DNA of 64,000 nucleotides from Flavobacterium sp. UBA7665 (GTDB lineage Bacteria > Bacteroidota > Bacteroidia > Flavobacteriales > Flavobacteriaceae), in contig DLHP01000004.1 in the NCBI GenBank assembly GCA_002483285.1, positions 186,001-250,000 on the forward strand. The letters run 5' to 3'. The notes under the pieces are model-generated. The model was not told the DNA's origin, made no database searches, and saw nothing but the letters and a program-made list of their open reading frames with translations. The position numbers were made by a program, and so were the translations under genes. Below, one piece after another: positions 7,329-17,688 of this stretch. The first letter of the stretch is position 1; each line of letters starts with the position of its first letter.

Positions 7329-8672
7329 TTAAGCTACTGCTTTTCTGTTTTTACCGCTTTTCATCAAGCCGTCATAATGCCTGTTCAATAGATAAGAGTT
7401 GATTTGTTGGATCGTGTCGATCGCAACCCCTACCATAATGATCAATGACGTACCTCCAAAGAACATTGCCCATGATTGTTGTACACCAAAACTCACGACA
7501 ATTGCTGGGAACACAGCGATTAGCGCCAAGAATAATGACCCTGGGAAAGTAATTAAAGACATCACGTGGTCTAAGAAATCAGAAGTATCTACTCCTGGTT
7601 TGATACCTGGAATGAAGCCACCGCTTCTTTTGAGATCATCTGCCATCTTGTTGGTTGGAACCGTGATTGCGGTATAGAAGAACGTAAAGACAACGATTAA
7701 GGTTGCGAATACGAAGTTATACCAGAATCCAAACATGTTACTGAACGCGCCGGCAATTGATTGTGAAGTTTCTGTCTGTGACAATCCTGCGAGCGCAGCC
7801 GGGATAAACATAATCGCCTGGGCGAAGATGATTGGCATTACTCCCGAAGCATTCAGTTTGAGTGGAATCCACTGTCTGTTGCCACCCATCATGTCTTGCT
7901 CAAAATCGCCGGTGGTTGTACGGCGTGCGTACTGTACCGGGATTCTTCTGACCGCCATAACCAGAAGTACACAGGCAACGATAACCAATAACCAAACAAT
8001 CACTTCAAGAACCAATAACATCAGTCCACCGTTGTTGTTGGTCATGGTTGATGTGATTTCCTGTAAGAAAGCCTGTGGCAATCTCGCAAGGATACCCACC
8101 ATGATCAATAGCGAAATTCCGTTTCCGATTCCTTTATCTGTAATCTTTTCTCCAAGCCACATTGCGAAAATGGTACCTGTTGTTAAGATCAACACCGAAG
8201 AGAACAAGAAAGAGAAAGAATCAAAACCTAACATGAACGCGCTGTTTGGCAAAGTTCTGTATAGGTTGTAGATGTATCCAGGACCTTGAACCAAGGTGAT
8301 TAGGATGGTCAACCAACGTGTAATTTGGTTGAGTTTCTTTCTTCCGCTTTCGCCGTCTTTCTGTAGTTTTTGCAAGTAAGGAATCGCAATACCCATCAAC
8401 TGAACCACAATCGATGCAGAAATATAAGGCATGATACCCAGAGCGAATACAGAGGCTTTCGAGAAAGCACCTCCTGTAAACATGTCCAGAATTGAACCAA
8501 TACCGTCTTTAGTCTGCCCTGCTAAACTGTTTAACTGTGTAGCATCAATACCTGGAAGCGTAACATGCGCACCAAAACGGTACACTACGAGAAGCAATAA
8601 GGTAAATAGAATTCTATTCTTTAGTTCTTCGATTCTCCAAACACTGGCTAATGATTCAAAAAATTTCTTCAT
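7329..8672 (-). CDS. secY: Protein translocase subunit SecY
   Basis: SecY (447 residues) is the channel of the SecYEG translocon in the inner membrane. About ten hydrophobic segments are visible, beginning with the N-terminal [18 protein letters not shown] and the first membrane helix around residues 20-35. Other family marks are the plug region after [20 protein letters not shown], and the cytoplasmic loop with PVQYARR. The 12-base gap to rplO is the usual spc-operon arrangement. Confidence 0.97.
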   Translation of the reverse strand: MKKFFESLASVWRIEELKNRILFTLLLLVVYRFGAHVTLPGIDATQLNSLAGQTKDGIGSILDMFTGGAFSKASVFALGIMPYISASIVVQLMGIAIPYLQKLQKDGESGRKKLNQITRWLTILITLVQGPGYIYNLYRTLPNSAFMLGFDSFSFLFSSVLILTTGTIFAMWLGEKITDKGIGNGISLLIMVGILARLPQAFLQEITSTMTNNNGGLMLLVLEVIVWLLVIVACVLLVMAVRRIPVQYARRTTTGDFEQDMMGGNRQWIPLKLNASGVMPIIFAQAIMFIPAALAGLSQTETSQSIAGAFSNMFGFWYNFVFATLIVVFTFFYTAITVPTNKMADDLKRSGGFIPGIKPGVDTSDFLDHVMSLITFPGSLFLALIAVFPAIVVSFGVQQSWAMFFGGTSLIIMVGVAIDTIQQINSYLLNRHYDGLMKSGKNRKAVA

Positions 8673-8685
8673 CTTACTTGATCAG

Positions 8686-9141
8686 TTATAGGGTTACAGC
8701 TTCTCCTCCGGCAGCTTCGATAGCGGCTTTTGCAGTTGCAGTAAATTTGTGAGCGGACACTTTCAATTTGGCTTTCAATTCGCCACGTCCTAAAATCTTT
8801 ACGATTTCATTTTTGGTGGCCAAACGGTTGGTTACGTATACTGTCATGTCGACAGCTCCGTCGGTAACGATTCCGTTGTCTACCAATAGCTGAAGCGTAT
8901 CAAGGTTTACCCCTTCGTACTCTTTGCGATTGACGTTTGTGAAACCAAACTTAGGTACACGTCTTTGAAGTGGCATTTGACCTCCTTCAAAACCAATCTT
9001 TTTAGAATAACCAGAACGTGATTTGGCTCCTTTGTGACCTCTCGCAGCAGTGCCACCTTTACCAGAACCTTCTCCACGACCTAATCTCTTATTCTGATTG
9101 TGCGTCGAACCTTCAGCAGGTTGTAAGTTACTTAAATTCAT
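8686..9141 (-). CDS. rplO: 50S ribosomal protein L15
   Basis: L15 (151 residues) is a late-assembling large-subunit protein. It has the glycine/arginine-rich N-terminal extension (RLGRGEGSGKGGTAARGHKG) and the conserved GFEGGQMPLQRRVPKFGF. The compact C-terminal domain ends AAGGEAVTL. It lies between rpmD and secY in the standard spc order. Confidence 0.97.
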   Translation of the reverse strand: MNLSNLQPAEGSTHNQNKRLGRGEGSGKGGTAARGHKGAKSRSGYSKKIGFEGGQMPLQRRVPKFGFTNVNRKEYEGVNLDTLQLLVDNGIVTDGAVDMTVYVTNRLATKNEIVKILGRGELKAKLKVSAHKFTATAKAAIEAAGGEAVTL

Positions 9142-9153
9142 AACTGTGATTTG

Positions 9154-9336
9154 TTATTTAACTTCCTCAACGGAAACTAAGTGTTTTACTTTGTTTATCA
9201 TCCCAAGGATTGCAGGATTTGACTCGTGCTCTACAGTTTGTCCCATTTTACGGAGACCTAAAGCTTCAAGACCGCGTTTTTGTGTGAGCGGACAGTTGAT
9301 TTTGCTTCTAACTTGTTTTACTAATAACTTTGCCAT
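9154..9336 (-). CDS. rpmD: 50S ribosomal protein L30
   Basis: L30 (60 residues) starts [16 protein letters not shown] and has the conserved [12 protein letters not shown]. It binds 5S/23S rRNA contacts of the large subunit. It is flanked by rpsE (12-base gap) and rplO (12-base gap), the expected spc-operon order. Confidence 0.96.
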   Translation of the reverse strand: MAKLLVKQVRSKINCPLTQKRGLEALGLRKMGQTVEHESNPAILGMINKVKHLVSVEEVK

Positions 9337-9348
9337 AATTTCCTGTGG

Positions 9349-9870
9349 TTATCCTTTAAAAACTTTCTCTAAAGACACGCCTCTTTGCTTAGCAATGGTG
9401 TACGCGCTTCTCATTTGCAATAAAGCATCAAAAGTTGCTTTTACTACGTTATGAGGGTTTGATGATCCTTGTGATTTTGACAATACGTCGTGGATTCCTA
9501 CTGATTCAAGAACCGAACGAACAGCTCCACCAGCAATAACTCCTGTACCGTGAGATGCAGGCATTAAGAATACACGCGCTCCGCCAAATTTTCCTTTTTG
9601 TTCGTGTGGAACAGATTGTCCGCTCAAAGGAATTCTCACCAAGTTTTTCTTAGCATCTTCTACCGCTTTCGCGATGGCTTCAGAAACGTCTTTTGATTTT
9701 CCCAATCCGTGACCTACTACTCCGTTCTCGTCTCCAACAACTACAATGGCAGAGAAACCGAATGCACGACCTCCTTTTGTAACTTTGGTTACACGATTCA
9801 CACTTACCAGACGATCTTTAAGTTCAAGTCCGCTTGGCTTTACTGCTTCTATATTTTTATAATTTGACAT
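9349..9870 (-). CDS. rpsE: 30S ribosomal protein S5
   Basis: S5 (173 residues) helps translational accuracy and mRNA unwinding at the entry channel. The N-terminal double-stranded-RNA-binding-like domain has [21 protein letters not shown], and the C-terminal domain has the glycine-rich [18 protein letters not shown]. Length is normal. It follows rplR by 4 bases, consistent with coupled translation. Confidence 0.97.
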   Translation of the reverse strand: MSNYKNIEAVKPSGLELKDRLVSVNRVTKVTKGGRAFGFSAIVVVGDENGVVGHGLGKSKDVSEAIAKAVEDAKKNLVRIPLSGQSVPHEQKGKFGGARVFLMPASHGTGVIAGGAVRSVLESVGIHDVLSKSQGSSNPHNVVKATFDALLQMRSAYTIAKQRGVSLEKVFKG

Positions 9871-9874
9871 ATAA

Positions 9875-10225
9875 TTAGAATTTTAAGCCGGCTTCTCTTG
9901 CGCCTTCTGCTAATGATTGAACACGACCGTGATACAAGTAACCGCCTCTGTCGAAGGTTACGGTATCGATTCCGGTTTTTAACGCTTTCTCAGCAACCAG
10001 TTTTCCTACAGCTGAAGCAACTTCAGTGTTGGTACCTTTGCTTACTCCTTTTTCTCTTGAAGACGCAGCCAATAAAGTTACTCCGTTCACATCATCGATG
10101 AGTTGAGCGTAGATCTCTTTATTACTTCTGAATACAGAAAGACGTGGTTTTGCAGCAGTACCGCTAACGATCTTTCTAATTCTGAACTTAATTCTCTGTC
10201 TTCTATCAGATTTTGTTAATGACAT
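9875..10225 (-). CDS. rplR: 50S ribosomal protein L18
   Basis: L18 (116 residues) binds 5S rRNA in the central protuberance with L5. Conserved parts are [20 protein letters not shown] (written here with the local KPRLSVFRS variant), [12 protein letters not shown] and the C-terminal [12 protein letters not shown]. The gene sits between rplF and rpsE in normal order. Confidence 0.97.
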   Translation of the reverse strand: MSLTKSDRRQRIKFRIRKIVSGTAAKPRLSVFRSNKEIYAQLIDDVNGVTLLAASSREKGVSKGTNTEVASAVGKLVAEKALKTGIDTVTFDRGGYLYHGRVQSLAEGAREAGLKF

Positions 10226-10238
10226 AATCTTATATTTT

Positions 10239-10781
10239 TTAAGCGGATTTACCGGCTTTTCTTCTTAATACTTCACCTACGAACTTAACTCCTTTTCCTT
10301 TGTAAGGCTCTGGTTTGCGGAAACCTCTGATTTTCGCAGCTACGGCACCTAACAATTGCTTGTCGAATGAAGTTAATTTTACGATTGGATTCTTACCTTT
10401 CTCAGAAATGGTCTCGAGTTTAACCTCTGGAGCAACCTCTAAGATGATGTTGTGGGAGAAACCTAGAGCCAAATCTAATTTTTGTCCCTGGTTTGAGGCT
10501 CTGTAACCTACTCCTACCAATTCCAATTCTTTGGTAAACCCAGTTGCTACGCCGACAATCATGTTGTTGATTAACGAACGGTACAAACCGTGTTTTGCTC
10601 TTTGATCTTTGTGGTCAGATGGACGCTCTAAAGTGATTACGCCTTCTTCAATTTTTACAGTGATATCGCTATACTCCTGTGTCAATTGACCTAATTTTCC
10701 TTTTACTGTAATTACATTGTCGGCAACTTCAACAGTTACGCCGGCAGGAATTGTAATGGGGTTTTTACCTATTCTTGACAT
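10239..10781 (-). CDS. rplF: 50S ribosomal protein L6
   Basis: L6 (180 residues) lies near the sarcin-ricin loop and factor-binding site. It has two related domains: the start [22 protein letters not shown] in the middle, and the C-terminal signature [11 protein letters not shown]. Length is normal. It is 18 bases after rpsH. Confidence 0.97.
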   Translation of the reverse strand: MSRIGKNPITIPAGVTVEVADNVITVKGKLGQLTQEYSDITVKIEEGVITLERPSDHKDQRAKHGLYRSLINNMIVGVATGFTKELELVGVGYRASNQGQKLDLALGFSHNIILEVAPEVKLETISEKGKNPIVKLTSFDKQLLGAVAAKIRGFRKPEPYKGKGVKFVGEVLRRKAGKSA

Positions 10782-10799
10782 CTCTTTCGTCTTTAAATA

Positions 10800-11198
10800 T
10801 TAGTATACGTAGCAAATTACTTCACCACCAACATTCAATTGTTTCGCTTGCTTGCCAGTCATAAGACCTTTAGACGTTGAAACGATTGCAATACCTAAAC
10901 CGTTAAGGATTCTAGGAAGTTTGGCAGCACCAGCATACTTACGTAAACCCGGTTTACTGATTCTTTGGATATCTTTGATTACAGGCTCTTTGGTATCTTT
11001 GTCATACTTCAAAGCAATTTTGATGGAACCCTGAACAGAGTTGTCCTCAAACTTGTAACTCAAGATGTAACCCTGATCAAACAAGATCTTGGTAATCTCT
11101 TTTTTCAGATTAGATGCCGGGATCTCAACGACTTTGTGGTTTGCGGCCACGGCGTTTCTAACCCTTGTCAAATAATCCGCAATTGGATCTGTGTACAT
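10800..11198 (-). CDS. rpsH: 30S ribosomal protein S8
   Basis: S8 (132 residues) binds the 16S rRNA central domain and in Escherichia coli represses the spc operon by binding mRNA. It starts MYTDPIADYLTRVRNA and ends with GLMTGKQAKQLNVGGEVICYVY. It is preceded by an unusual 155-base structured spacer after rpsN, which could be a site of such feedback here. Confidence 0.97.
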   Translation of the reverse strand: MYTDPIADYLTRVRNAVAANHKVVEIPASNLKKEITKILFDQGYILSYKFEDNSVQGSIKIALKYDKDTKEPVIKDIQRISKPGLRKYAGAAKLPRILNGLGIAIVSTSKGLMTGKQAKQLNVGGEVICYVY

Positions 11199-11228
11199 AT
11201 AATTAAAATTGCGGTTTTGGTATTCTTA

Positions 11229-11334
11229 CCGGACTTTCCGGCTGAACCTGAAACCATTAAAACTCTTACTAATTAATCAACAGATAGTTGCCAGTTCGCG
11301 GCAAAAATCCGGCAAACTTACGACTATCTGTTGA
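11229..11334 (-). promoter_or_regulatory. Structured spacer RNA between rpsN and rpsH
   Basis: The spacer contains a perfect 12-bp inverted repeat (TCAACAGATAGT at 11277-11288, ACTATCTGTTGA at 11323-11334) enclosing 34 bases, with a smaller TTGCC/GGCAA helix inside. A second hairpin (CCGGA at 11229-11233, TCCGG at 11237-11241) lies nearer rpsH. No U tract follows the long stem, so it is not a simple terminator. No protein-coding frame fits. A control or processing element is inferred. Confidence 0.55.
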
Positions 11335-11353
11335 ATAAACAAAATTTGTTTTC

Positions 11354-11623
11354 TTACCAGCTGGCTTTCTTCACGCCTGGGATCAACCCATTGTTTGCCA
11401 TCTCACGGAAAGTAACACGTGAAATTCCAAACTGACGCATATATCCTCTTGGTCTTCCCGTTAATTTGCAACGGTTGTGCAAACGTACTGGTGAAGCGTT
11501 TTTCGGTAATTTTTGCAAACCTTCGTAATCTCCAGCTTCTAACAAAGCTTTCCTTTTCTCAGCGTATTTTGCTACCGTTTTTTCTCTTTTCACCTCACGG
11601 GCTTTCATTGATTCTTTAGCCAT
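11354..11623 (-). CDS. rpsN: 30S ribosomal protein S14 (zinc-free form)
   Basis: S14 (89 residues) belongs to the 30S head. It starts [13 protein letters not shown] and ends with [40 protein letters not shown] is the conserved core. It is the long form without the four-cysteine zinc site, having only one Cys. It follows rplE by 3 bases and is separated from rpsH by the structured spacer. Confidence 0.97.
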   Translation of the reverse strand: MAKESMKAREVKREKTVAKYAEKRKALLEAGDYEGLQKLPKNASPVRLHNRCKLTGRPRGYMRQFGISRVTFREMANNGLIPGVKKASW

Positions 11624-11626
11624 GTC

Positions 11627-12178
11627 TTAGTTCTTTTTAAAAGGTAAACCTAATTCTCTCAATAACGATTGAGCCTCTTTATCTGTAGCGGCCGAAGTCA
11701 CGAAAGTGATGTCCATTCCAGAAATTTTGTTCACTTTGTCGATGTCGATTTCAGGGAAGATGATTTGCTCTAGAACCCCAAGGTTGTAGTTTCCTCTTCC
11801 GTCAAAACCGGTCGCTTTGATTCCGCTGAAATCACGAACACGTGGCAAAGCCGAAGTTACCAAACGGTCTAAGAACTCGTACATTCTCTCGCCACGTAAA
11901 GTTACTTTGGCACCGATTGGCATTCCTTTTCTCAATTTGAAAGACGCAACGTCTTTTTTAGAGATTGTAGAAACCGCTTTTTGTCCGGTGATTTTTGTCA
12001 ACTCATCTACTGCATAGTCGATCAATTTCTTATCAGAAACTGCTGCACCTACACCACGGCTCAAAACGATTTTCTCCAATTTAGGAACTTGCATTACGTT
12101 TTTATAACCGAATTCTTCTTTAAGAGCAGACACAACGCGGTCTTTGTACTCTTGTTTAAGTCTTGGAATATATGCCAT
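11627..12178 (-). CDS. rplE: 50S ribosomal protein L5
   Basis: L5 (183 residues) binds 5S rRNA and contacts the P-site tRNA. It starts [16 protein letters not shown], with the family motifs [28 protein letters not shown] and [15 protein letters not shown]. Length is normal. The gaps to rplX (2 bases) and rpsN (3 bases) indicate tight coupling. Confidence 0.97.
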   Translation of the reverse strand: MAYIPRLKQEYKDRVVSALKEEFGYKNVMQVPKLEKIVLSRGVGAAVSDKKLIDYAVDELTKITGQKAVSTISKKDVASFKLRKGMPIGAKVTLRGERMYEFLDRLVTSALPRVRDFSGIKATGFDGRGNYNLGVLEQIIFPEIDIDKVNKISGMDITFVTSAATDKEAQSLLRELGLPFKKN

Positions 12179-12180
12179 GA

Positions 12181-12465
12181 TTATTTAGCTTTCTTAGTTT
12201 CTTTTTTCGCGCCTTTCGCAGCAGCCGGTTTGGCTGTACCTTCAACTTTTGACAAGTTCGAGATGTGGATTGGTGCTTCTTTCTTAACGATTCCGCCTTG
12301 TGGGTTTTTAGCACTTGGTTTCGTGTGTTTCGATACCATGTTCACGCCTTCAACGATCGCTTTGTTTTTCTCTTTGTAAACACGTGTAACGGTTCCGGTA
12401 GTTCCTTTGTGGTCACCTGCGATTACCTTTACTGTGTCTCCTGATTTTATCTTTAGCTTTATCAT
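12181..12465 (-). CDS. rplX: 50S ribosomal protein L24
   Basis: L24 (94 residues) is an early assembly protein at the tunnel exit. The KOW motif is near the N-terminus ([20 protein letters not shown]), followed by [14 protein letters not shown] and [18 protein letters not shown]. The last 20 or so residues form an Ala/Lys-rich basic tail. It lies between rplN and rplE as usual. Confidence 0.96.
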   Translation of the reverse strand: MIKLKIKSGDTVKVIAGDHKGTTGTVTRVYKEKNKAIVEGVNMVSKHTKPSAKNPQGGIVKKEAPIHISNLSKVEGTAKPAAAKGAKKETKKAK

Positions 12466-12476
12466 CTTGCAAATAA

Positions 12477-12845
12477 TTAAAGCACCTCAGGCGCTAATGA
12501 TACAATTTTCATGAATTGTTTTTCACGAAGCTCTCTTGCAACCGGACCAAAAACACGAGTTCCTCTCATTTCTCCCGCAGCGTTCAAAAGAACACAAGCG
12601 TTATCGTCGAAACGGATGTAAGAACCATCGGCTCTTCTCACTTCTTTTTTGGTACGTACAACAACTGCAGTAGATACAGCACCTTTTTTCACGTTTCCGT
12701 TTGGTGTTGCGTCTTTGATTGACACTACAATTTTATCTCCGACAGAGGCATAACGACGTTTCGTTCCACCTAATACACGGATGGTCAAAACTTCTTTTGC
12801 TCCCGTGTTGTCTGCTACTTTTAATCTTGATTCCTGTTGTACCAT
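12477..12845 (-). CDS. rplN: 50S ribosomal protein L14
   Basis: L14 (122 residues) forms a bridge to the small subunit. It starts [18 protein letters not shown] and has the signature [12 protein letters not shown], then [18 protein letters not shown] and [13 protein letters not shown]. Length matches the family exactly. It follows rpsQ after 2 bases. Confidence 0.97.
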
Positions 12846-12847
12846 AA

Positions 12848-13105
12848 TTACTTAGCTCTTTCAATGATTTCAACTAATCTCCAACATTTGGTTTTTGACA
12901 ATGGACGTGTCTCAGAGATACGCACCGTGTCACCGATGTTGCAGTCGTTTGTTTCGTCGTGTGCGTGATACTTTTTAGTTTTCAACACGAACTTACCGTA
13001 TAATGGGTGCTTTACTTTCGTAGTTTGCGCCACAACAATAGACTTGTCCATTTTGTTTGACGTCACAACACCAATTCTTTCTTTTCTTAAATTTCTTTTT
13101 TCCAT
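12848..13105 (-). CDS. rpsQ: 30S ribosomal protein S17
   Basis: S17 (85 residues) is an OB-fold primary 16S rRNA binder. The sequence shows [40 protein letters not shown] and the signature [16 protein letters not shown]. Length is normal; its neighbours are rpmC and rplN. Confidence 0.97.
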   Translation of the reverse strand: MEKRNLRKERIGVVTSNKMDKSIVVAQTTKVKHPLYGKFVLKTKKYHAHDETNDCNIGDTVRISETRPLSKTKCWRLVEIIERAK

Positions 13106-13119
13106 CTTTCAGAATACAA

Positions 13120-13311
13120 TTATTGTAACTCTCTTTTGGTTAATTCAGTTGCCAATCTGGCTACAGTCCTGCGAACTGTTCTGATCTGCAAAGGATTCTC
13201 AATAGGAGAAATCGAATGAGCCATTTTCAGGTCGTTATATGTTTTCTTAGTCTGGCTCAATTTTTCCTGCAATTCTGCAACGGAAAGATCTTTAATTTCT
13301 TTTTGTTTCAT
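13120..13311 (-). CDS. rpmC: 50S ribosomal protein L29
   Basis: L29 (63 residues) is a two-helix protein beside the exit tunnel. It starts MKQKEIKDLSVAELQEKL and has the conserved NPLQIRTVRRTVARLATEL. It lies between rplP and rpsQ with short gaps, the canonical S10-operon end. Confidence 0.96.
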   Translation of the reverse strand: MKQKEIKDLSVAELQEKLSQTKKTYNDLKMAHSISPIENPLQIRTVRRTVARLATELTKRELQ

Positions 13312-13322
13312 AATACTATAAA

Positions 13323-13748
13323 TTATGCTTCGAAATCTCTAGCAACGACGAACTTGGTTTTTACCGGTAGTTTTTGAGCGGCCAAACGCAAAGCTTCCTT
13401 TGCAACTGACAACGGCACACCACCTACTTCAAACATGATTTTTCCTGGCTTAACAACAGCAGCCCAATATTCAACGGCTCCTTTACCTTTACCCATACGT
13501 ACCTCAAGAGGTTTTTTGGTGATCGGCTTGTCTGGGAAAATTTTAATCCAAAGTTGACCTTCCCTTTTCATGTAACGGGTTGCAGCAATACGCGCAGCCT
13601 CGATTTGACGTGAAGTAAGGAACATCCCATCTTCGTGTACAGATTTAATTCCGAACATTCCGTTTGAAAGTTCATGTCCTCTTTGGGCATTTCCTTTCAT
13701 TCTACCTTTCTGTACCTTACGGTATTTTGTTCTTTTAGGCTGTAACAT
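13323..13748 (-). CDS. rplP: 50S ribosomal protein L16
   Basis: L16 (141 residues) organises the A-site region of 23S rRNA. It starts [19 protein letters not shown] and has [39 protein letters not shown] and [17 protein letters not shown]. Length is normal. It is followed by rpmC after 11 bases. Confidence 0.97.
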   Translation of the reverse strand: MLQPKRTKYRKVQKGRMKGNAQRGHELSNGMFGIKSVHEDGMFLTSRQIEAARIAATRYMKREGQLWIKIFPDKPITKKPLEVRMGKGKGAVEYWAAVVKPGKIMFEVGGVPLSVAKEALRLAAQKLPVKTKFVVARDFEA

Positions 13749-13770
13749 TTTTCTTTACTTTTTAAAAAAT

Positions 13771-14538
13771 TTACTTTCTTTTACGGTCTCCTCCAGGTTT
13801 TCTGTCTTTGTTGAAAGGCTTGCGGTCTCCACGAGGAGCATCGCCACCTTTACGATCACCACCTTGTCCGGATTGTTTTTTGTCCATTCCTACAAGCGGA
13901 GAAAGATCTCTCTTTCCGTAAACTTCACCTTTCATGATCCATACTTTGATACCCATACGACCGTAAGTCGTGTGCGCTTCAGCCAAAGCATAGTCAATAT
14001 CGGCTCTGAAAGTTGATAGAGGAATACGTCCTTCTTTGAAACCTTCTGAACGCGCCATCTCAGCACCATTCAAACGACCAGAGATCAAGACTTTGATACC
14101 TTCTGCGTTCATACGCATAGAGGCAGCAATAGCCATTTTGATAGCTCTTCTGTAAGAAATACGGCTTTCGATCTGACGGGCGATGCTTGACGCAACTAGA
14201 AACGCATCGAGTTCAGGTCTTTTGATTTCAAAGATGTTAATTTGAACCTCTTTGTCAGTAATTTTCTTAAGTTCTTCTTTCAACTTGTCTACCTCTTGGC
14301 CACCTTTCCCGATAATGATACCAGGTCTTGCAGTAGTGATAGTAACGGTTACAAGCTTCAAAGTTCTCTCGATGATCACTTTTGATACACTAGCTTTAGA
14401 TAAACGGGCGTGGATGTACTTTCTGATTTTGTAATCCTCGGCGATTTTGTCGCCGTAGTCATTACCTCCAAACCAGTTAGAATCCCAACCTCTGATAATC
14501 CCAAGTCTATTTCCGATTGGATTTGTCTTCTGTCCCAT
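13771..14538 (-). CDS. rpsC: 30S ribosomal protein S3 with basic C-terminal tail
   Basis: S3 (255 residues) lines the mRNA entry pore. It has the start [20 protein letters not shown], the KH domain with [14 protein letters not shown], and the C-terminal domain with [11 protein letters not shown] and [12 protein letters not shown]. From about residue 218 it ends in a low-complexity Gly/Arg/Lys/Asp tail (repeats of GDRK and PRGDRK), probably disordered and RNA-binding. The tail extends the usual length by about 25-40 residues. Confidence 0.97.
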   Translation of the reverse strand: MGQKTNPIGNRLGIIRGWDSNWFGGNDYGDKIAEDYKIRKYIHARLSKASVSKVIIERTLKLVTVTITTARPGIIIGKGGQEVDKLKEELKKITDKEVQINIFEIKRPELDAFLVASSIARQIESRISYRRAIKMAIAASMRMNAEGIKVLISGRLNGAEMARSEGFKEGRIPLSTFRADIDYALAEAHTTYGRMGIKVWIMKGEVYGKRDLSPLVGMDKKQSGQGGDRKGGDAPRGDRKPFNKDRKPGGDRKRK

Positions 14539-14543
14539 TTCTC

Positions 14544-14954
14544 TTAGTTGCTTTGTGTGTTATCTAATTGTCCGAGTACGATGGTTACGTGGTTCGAACG
14601 TTTTCTAATTCTGTGTGCTCTTCCTTGTGGCGCAGGACGAAGTCTCTTCAACATCATTCCTCCGTCAACACGGATTTCTTTTACGATTAAGCCAGCTTCT
14701 GCAACGTTTCCGTCTGCGTTTTTCTGCTCCCAGTTATTGATTGCAGATAACAACAGTTTCTCTAGTTTGCGTGATGCTTCTTTAGAGCTGAACCTTAAGA
14801 TGTTCAATGCTCTTTCTACCTTCTGTCCTCTTACCAAGTCTGCTACTAAGCGCATTTTTCTAGGTGAAGTAGGGCAGTTATTCAACTTTGCGAAAGCAAT
14901 CTGCTTGTTAGCTTCTTTGATGCCTTCGGCTCTTTCTCTTTTACGAACTCCCAT
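14544..14954 (-). CDS. rplV: 50S ribosomal protein L22
   Basis: L22 (136 residues) extends a beta-hairpin into the exit tunnel and is a site of macrolide effects. It shows [18 protein letters not shown] near residues 28-45 and the hairpin region [20 protein letters not shown] near the C-terminus. Length is normal. It follows rpsS after 6 bases. Confidence 0.97.
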   Translation of the reverse strand: MGVRKRERAEGIKEANKQIAFAKLNNCPTSPRKMRLVADLVRGQKVERALNILRFSSKEASRKLEKLLLSAINNWEQKNADGNVAEAGLIVKEIRVDGGMMLKRLRPAPQGRAHRIRKRSNHVTIVLGQLDNTQSN

Positions 14955-14960
14955 TGCTTC

Positions 14961-15239
14961 TTATTTTTTACCTTTATTTTTTGCTCCAGCGTGACCTCTA
15001 AAAGATCTTGTCGGTGAAAACTCTCCTAATTTGTGACCTACCATGTTTTCTGTTACGTAAACCGGTACGAACTGACGACCATTGTGAACTGCGATAGTTT
15101 GTCCAACGAAGTCAGGAGTGATCATAGATGCGCGAGACCAAGTCTTAACAACACCTTTGTTTCCTTTTTCAATATTCTCCTGAACTTTCTTGTCTAACTT
15201 ATAGTGAACGAAAGGTCCTTTTTTTAATGAACGTGCCAT
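14961..15239 (-). CDS. rpsS: 30S ribosomal protein S19
   Basis: S19 (92 residues) lies in the 30S head with S13. It starts [19 protein letters not shown], with [20 protein letters not shown] and the signature [16 protein letters not shown]. Length is normal; it follows rplB after 6 bases. Confidence 0.97.
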   Translation of the reverse strand: MARSLKKGPFVHYKLDKKVQENIEKGNKGVVKTWSRASMITPDFVGQTIAVHNGRQFVPVYVTENMVGHKLGEFSPTRSFRGHAGAKNKGKK

Positions 15240-15245
15240 ATCTTA

Positions 15246-16070
15246 TTATTTCTTTCTGCGTTCTACAATGTACTTGTTGCTCGGGTTTTGCTTCGCACGG
15301 GTTCTGTAACCTTTAGCTGGCAATCCTTTTCTTGAACGTGGATGACCTCCTGAAGAACGTCCTTCACCACCACCCATTGGGTGATCGACAGGGTTCATGG
15401 CAACTGGTCTGGTTCTAGGTCTTCTTCCTAACCATCTTGTTCTACCTGCTTTACCAGATACGATCAATTGGTGGTCAGAGTTAGATACCGCTCCGATAGT
15501 AGCCGAGCAAGTAAGCAAGATCAATCTTGTTTCACCTGATGGCATTTTGATCGTAGCGTATTTTCCATCACGTGCCATTAACTGTGCGAATGTTCCGGCC
15601 GAACGAGCGATAACCGCTCCTTGTCCCGGACGCAATTCGATACACGAGATAACGGTACCCAATGGAATTTTGCTCAATGGTAAAGTATTACCAATTTCCG
15701 GTTGTGCCTCTTCACCAGAAACTAATTTCTGACCTACTTGCAAACCATTTTGAGCAATTACGTATGTTTTCTCACCGTCGGCATAGGCCAACAAAGCGAT
15801 GAATGCAGTTCTGTTTGGATCGTACTCGATTGATTTCACTGTAGCTGGAATTCCGGCTTTAGTTCTTTTGAAATCGATTACACGATAACGCTGCTTGTGA
15901 CCACCGCCTGTATAACGCATGGTCATTTTTCCTTGACTATTTCTACCTCCTGAGTTTTTTATCGGTGCTAACAATGAGCGTTCCGGCTTGTCAGTCGTAA
16001 TAGCGTCAAAACTATTTACGACTCTAAATCGCTGACCAGGGGTAATAGGTTTTAATTTTCTAACTGACAT
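15246..16070 (-). CDS. rplB: 50S ribosomal protein L2
   Basis: L2 (274 residues) is a core large-subunit protein near the peptidyl-transferase centre. It shows [20 protein letters not shown] in the N-terminal half and the C-terminal signature [17 protein letters not shown], including the conserved His of the active-site region. Length matches the family. It lies between rplW and rpsS. Confidence 0.98.
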   Translation of the reverse strand: MSVRKLKPITPGQRFRVVNSFDAITTDKPERSLLAPIKNSGGRNSQGKMTMRYTGGGHKQRYRVIDFKRTKAGIPATVKSIEYDPNRTAFIALLAYADGEKTYVIAQNGLQVGQKLVSGEEAQPEIGNTLPLSKIPLGTVISCIELRPGQGAVIARSAGTFAQLMARDGKYATIKMPSGETRLILLTCSATIGAVSNSDHQLIVSGKAGRTRWLGRRPRTRPVAMNPVDHPMGGGEGRSSGGHPRSRKGLPAKGYRTRAKQNPSNKYIVERRKK

Positions 16071-16086
16071 AGTGCTGCCTTATTGA

Positions 16087-16377
16087 TTAGATATTATTGT
16101 AAAAATCTATTGTTTCTCCTTCTTTTACTGATACGATTGCTTTTTTGTAAGCATTCGTTTTTCCGCTGATAAGTCCACTTTTAGTGTATTTGGTAGAACG
16201 GTCTGGTCTAACATTCATGGTGTTCACATCCAAAACAGTTACGCCATAAGCAGCTTCTACAGCTTTCTTAATTTGCACTTTGTTTGCTTTTCTGTCAACC
16301 ACGAAGCCAAATTGGTTCAAAACCTCACTTTGCTTGGTTACTTTTTCAGTTACTATAGGCTTAATTATGATACTCAT
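16087..16377 (-). CDS. rplW: 50S ribosomal protein L23
   Basis: L23 (96 residues) sits at the tunnel exit and docks SRP and trigger factor. It starts MSIIIKPIVTEKVTKQSE and has FVVDRKANKVQIKKAVEAAYG and VRPDRSTKYTKSG. Length is normal. It follows rplD after 7 bases. Confidence 0.97.
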   Translation of the reverse strand: MSIIIKPIVTEKVTKQSEVLNQFGFVVDRKANKVQIKKAVEAAYGVTVLDVNTMNVRPDRSTKYTKSGLISGKTNAYKKAIVSVKEGETIDFYNNI

Positions 16378-16384
16378 CTTCCTA

Positions 16385-17014
16385 TTATTTGCTTAAATTT
16401 TCTTGAATTCCTTCTATCGAACTCTCCAAAAGCACCAAATTATTTGCGTTTAATATCGCGTAAGTGCTTAATTCTGAGTTAGTTATAACGCTAGAGGCCT
16501 TCAAATTGCGTGAGGACAAATATACATTTTTATTTGTATCACCCAACACGAACAAAGATTTTTTGCTTTCTAACCCTAAAGCTTTCAAAACATTAATGAA
16601 ATTTTTAGTGTTCGGAGCATCAAAATTGAAGTCTTCTACAACGATCAGATTCGATTCTTTCGCCTTGATAGAGAAAGCCGATTTTCTGGCCAAACGCTTC
16701 AAATTTTTGTTCAATTTGAAAGAGTAGCTTCTTGGACGTGGCCCGAAAACGGTACCACCACCTTTAAACAATGGATTCTTTGCAGAACCAGCACGCGCTG
16801 TTCCAGTACCTTTTTGCTTTTTGATCTTACGAGTAGATCCGGCAACTTCGGCACGCTCTTTTGCTTTGTGTGTCCCTTGTCTTTGGTTGGCCAAATATTG
16901 TTTTACATCTAAGTAAACCGCATGGTTGTTTGGCTCAATTCCAAAAACGTCGTCAGAAAGCTGTACTTTTCTTCCAGTTTCCTTTCCGCTGATATTTAAA
17001 ACTTTTACTTCCAT
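16385..17014 (-). CDS. rplD: 50S ribosomal protein L4
   Basis: L4 (209 residues) reaches the tunnel and in Escherichia coli represses the S10 operon. It shows the tunnel-loop region RQGTHKAKERAEVAGSTRKI and KKQKGTGTARAGSAKNP, then FGPRPRSYSFKLNKNLKRLA. Its ATG overlaps the rplC stop by one base (TAATG), so the two are translationally coupled. Confidence 0.97.
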   Translation of the reverse strand: MEVKVLNISGKETGRKVQLSDDVFGIEPNNHAVYLDVKQYLANQRQGTHKAKERAEVAGSTRKIKKQKGTGTARAGSAKNPLFKGGGTVFGPRPRSYSFKLNKNLKRLARKSAFSIKAKESNLIVVEDFNFDAPNTKNFINVLKALGLESKKSLFVLGDTNKNVYLSSRNLKASSVITNSELSTYAILNANNLVLLESSIEGIQENLSK

Positions 17015-17628
17015 TACTTCTGAATGATTACATAAGAGTTATTGTGACCAGGAACAGCACCTTTAACCAAAATAAGGTTTTTATCAGCCATTACTTTCAA
17101 TACTCTAAGGTTTTGAACTTTAACATTATCACCACCCATTCTTCCAGCCATACGCATTCCCTTGAATACGCGTGATGGATAAGATGATGCTCCCACAGAT
17201 CCTGGTGCTCTGAGACGGTTGTGCTGACCGTGAGTAGCTTGTCCTACTCCGCCAAAACCGTGTCTTTTTACAACACCCTGGAAACCTTTACCTTTTGATG
17301 TACCTTGTACATCAACAAACTCGCCTTCTGTAAAGACATCAACTGTCAATACATCACCTAATTTGTACTCGTTTTCAAATTGGAGCTCGACGACTTTTTT
17401 CTTAGCTACAGTTCCCGCTTTCTTAAAGTGACCAACGGCCGCTTTTGTGGAATGTTTCTCGTTTTTGTCATCGAAACCCAGTTGCAACGCTTCATACCCG
17501 TCGACCGCTGTGGTTCTGACTTGGGTAACAACGCATGGCCCTGCTTCAATCACGGTACAAGGAATGTTCTTCCCGTTTTCGTCAAAGATGCTGGTCATGC
17601 CGATTTTTCTACCAATTAACCCAGACAT
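17014..17628 (-). CDS. rplC: 50S ribosomal protein L3
   Basis: L3 (204 residues) starts [19 protein letters not shown]. It has the loop that approaches the peptidyl-transferase centre ([20 protein letters not shown]), and [17 protein letters not shown] with the conserved glutamine region [10 protein letters not shown]. Length is normal. The 112-base gap from rpsJ contains a strong GC hairpin. Confidence 0.97.
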   Translation of the reverse strand: MSGLIGRKIGMTSIFDENGKNIPCTVIEAGPCVVTQVRTTAVDGYEALQLGFDDKNEKHSTKAAVGHFKKAGTVAKKKVVELQFENEYKLGDVLTVDVFTEGEFVDVQGTSKGKGFQGVVKRHGFGGVGQATHGQHNRLRAPGSVGASSYPSRVFKGMRMAGRMGGDNVKVQNLRVLKVMADKNLILVKGAVPGHNNSYVIIQK

Positions 17629-17688
17629 AAAAAATAATTAATAATTAATAATGAATTTTAAATTTTGATTCCTAACAGACAAAATAAG

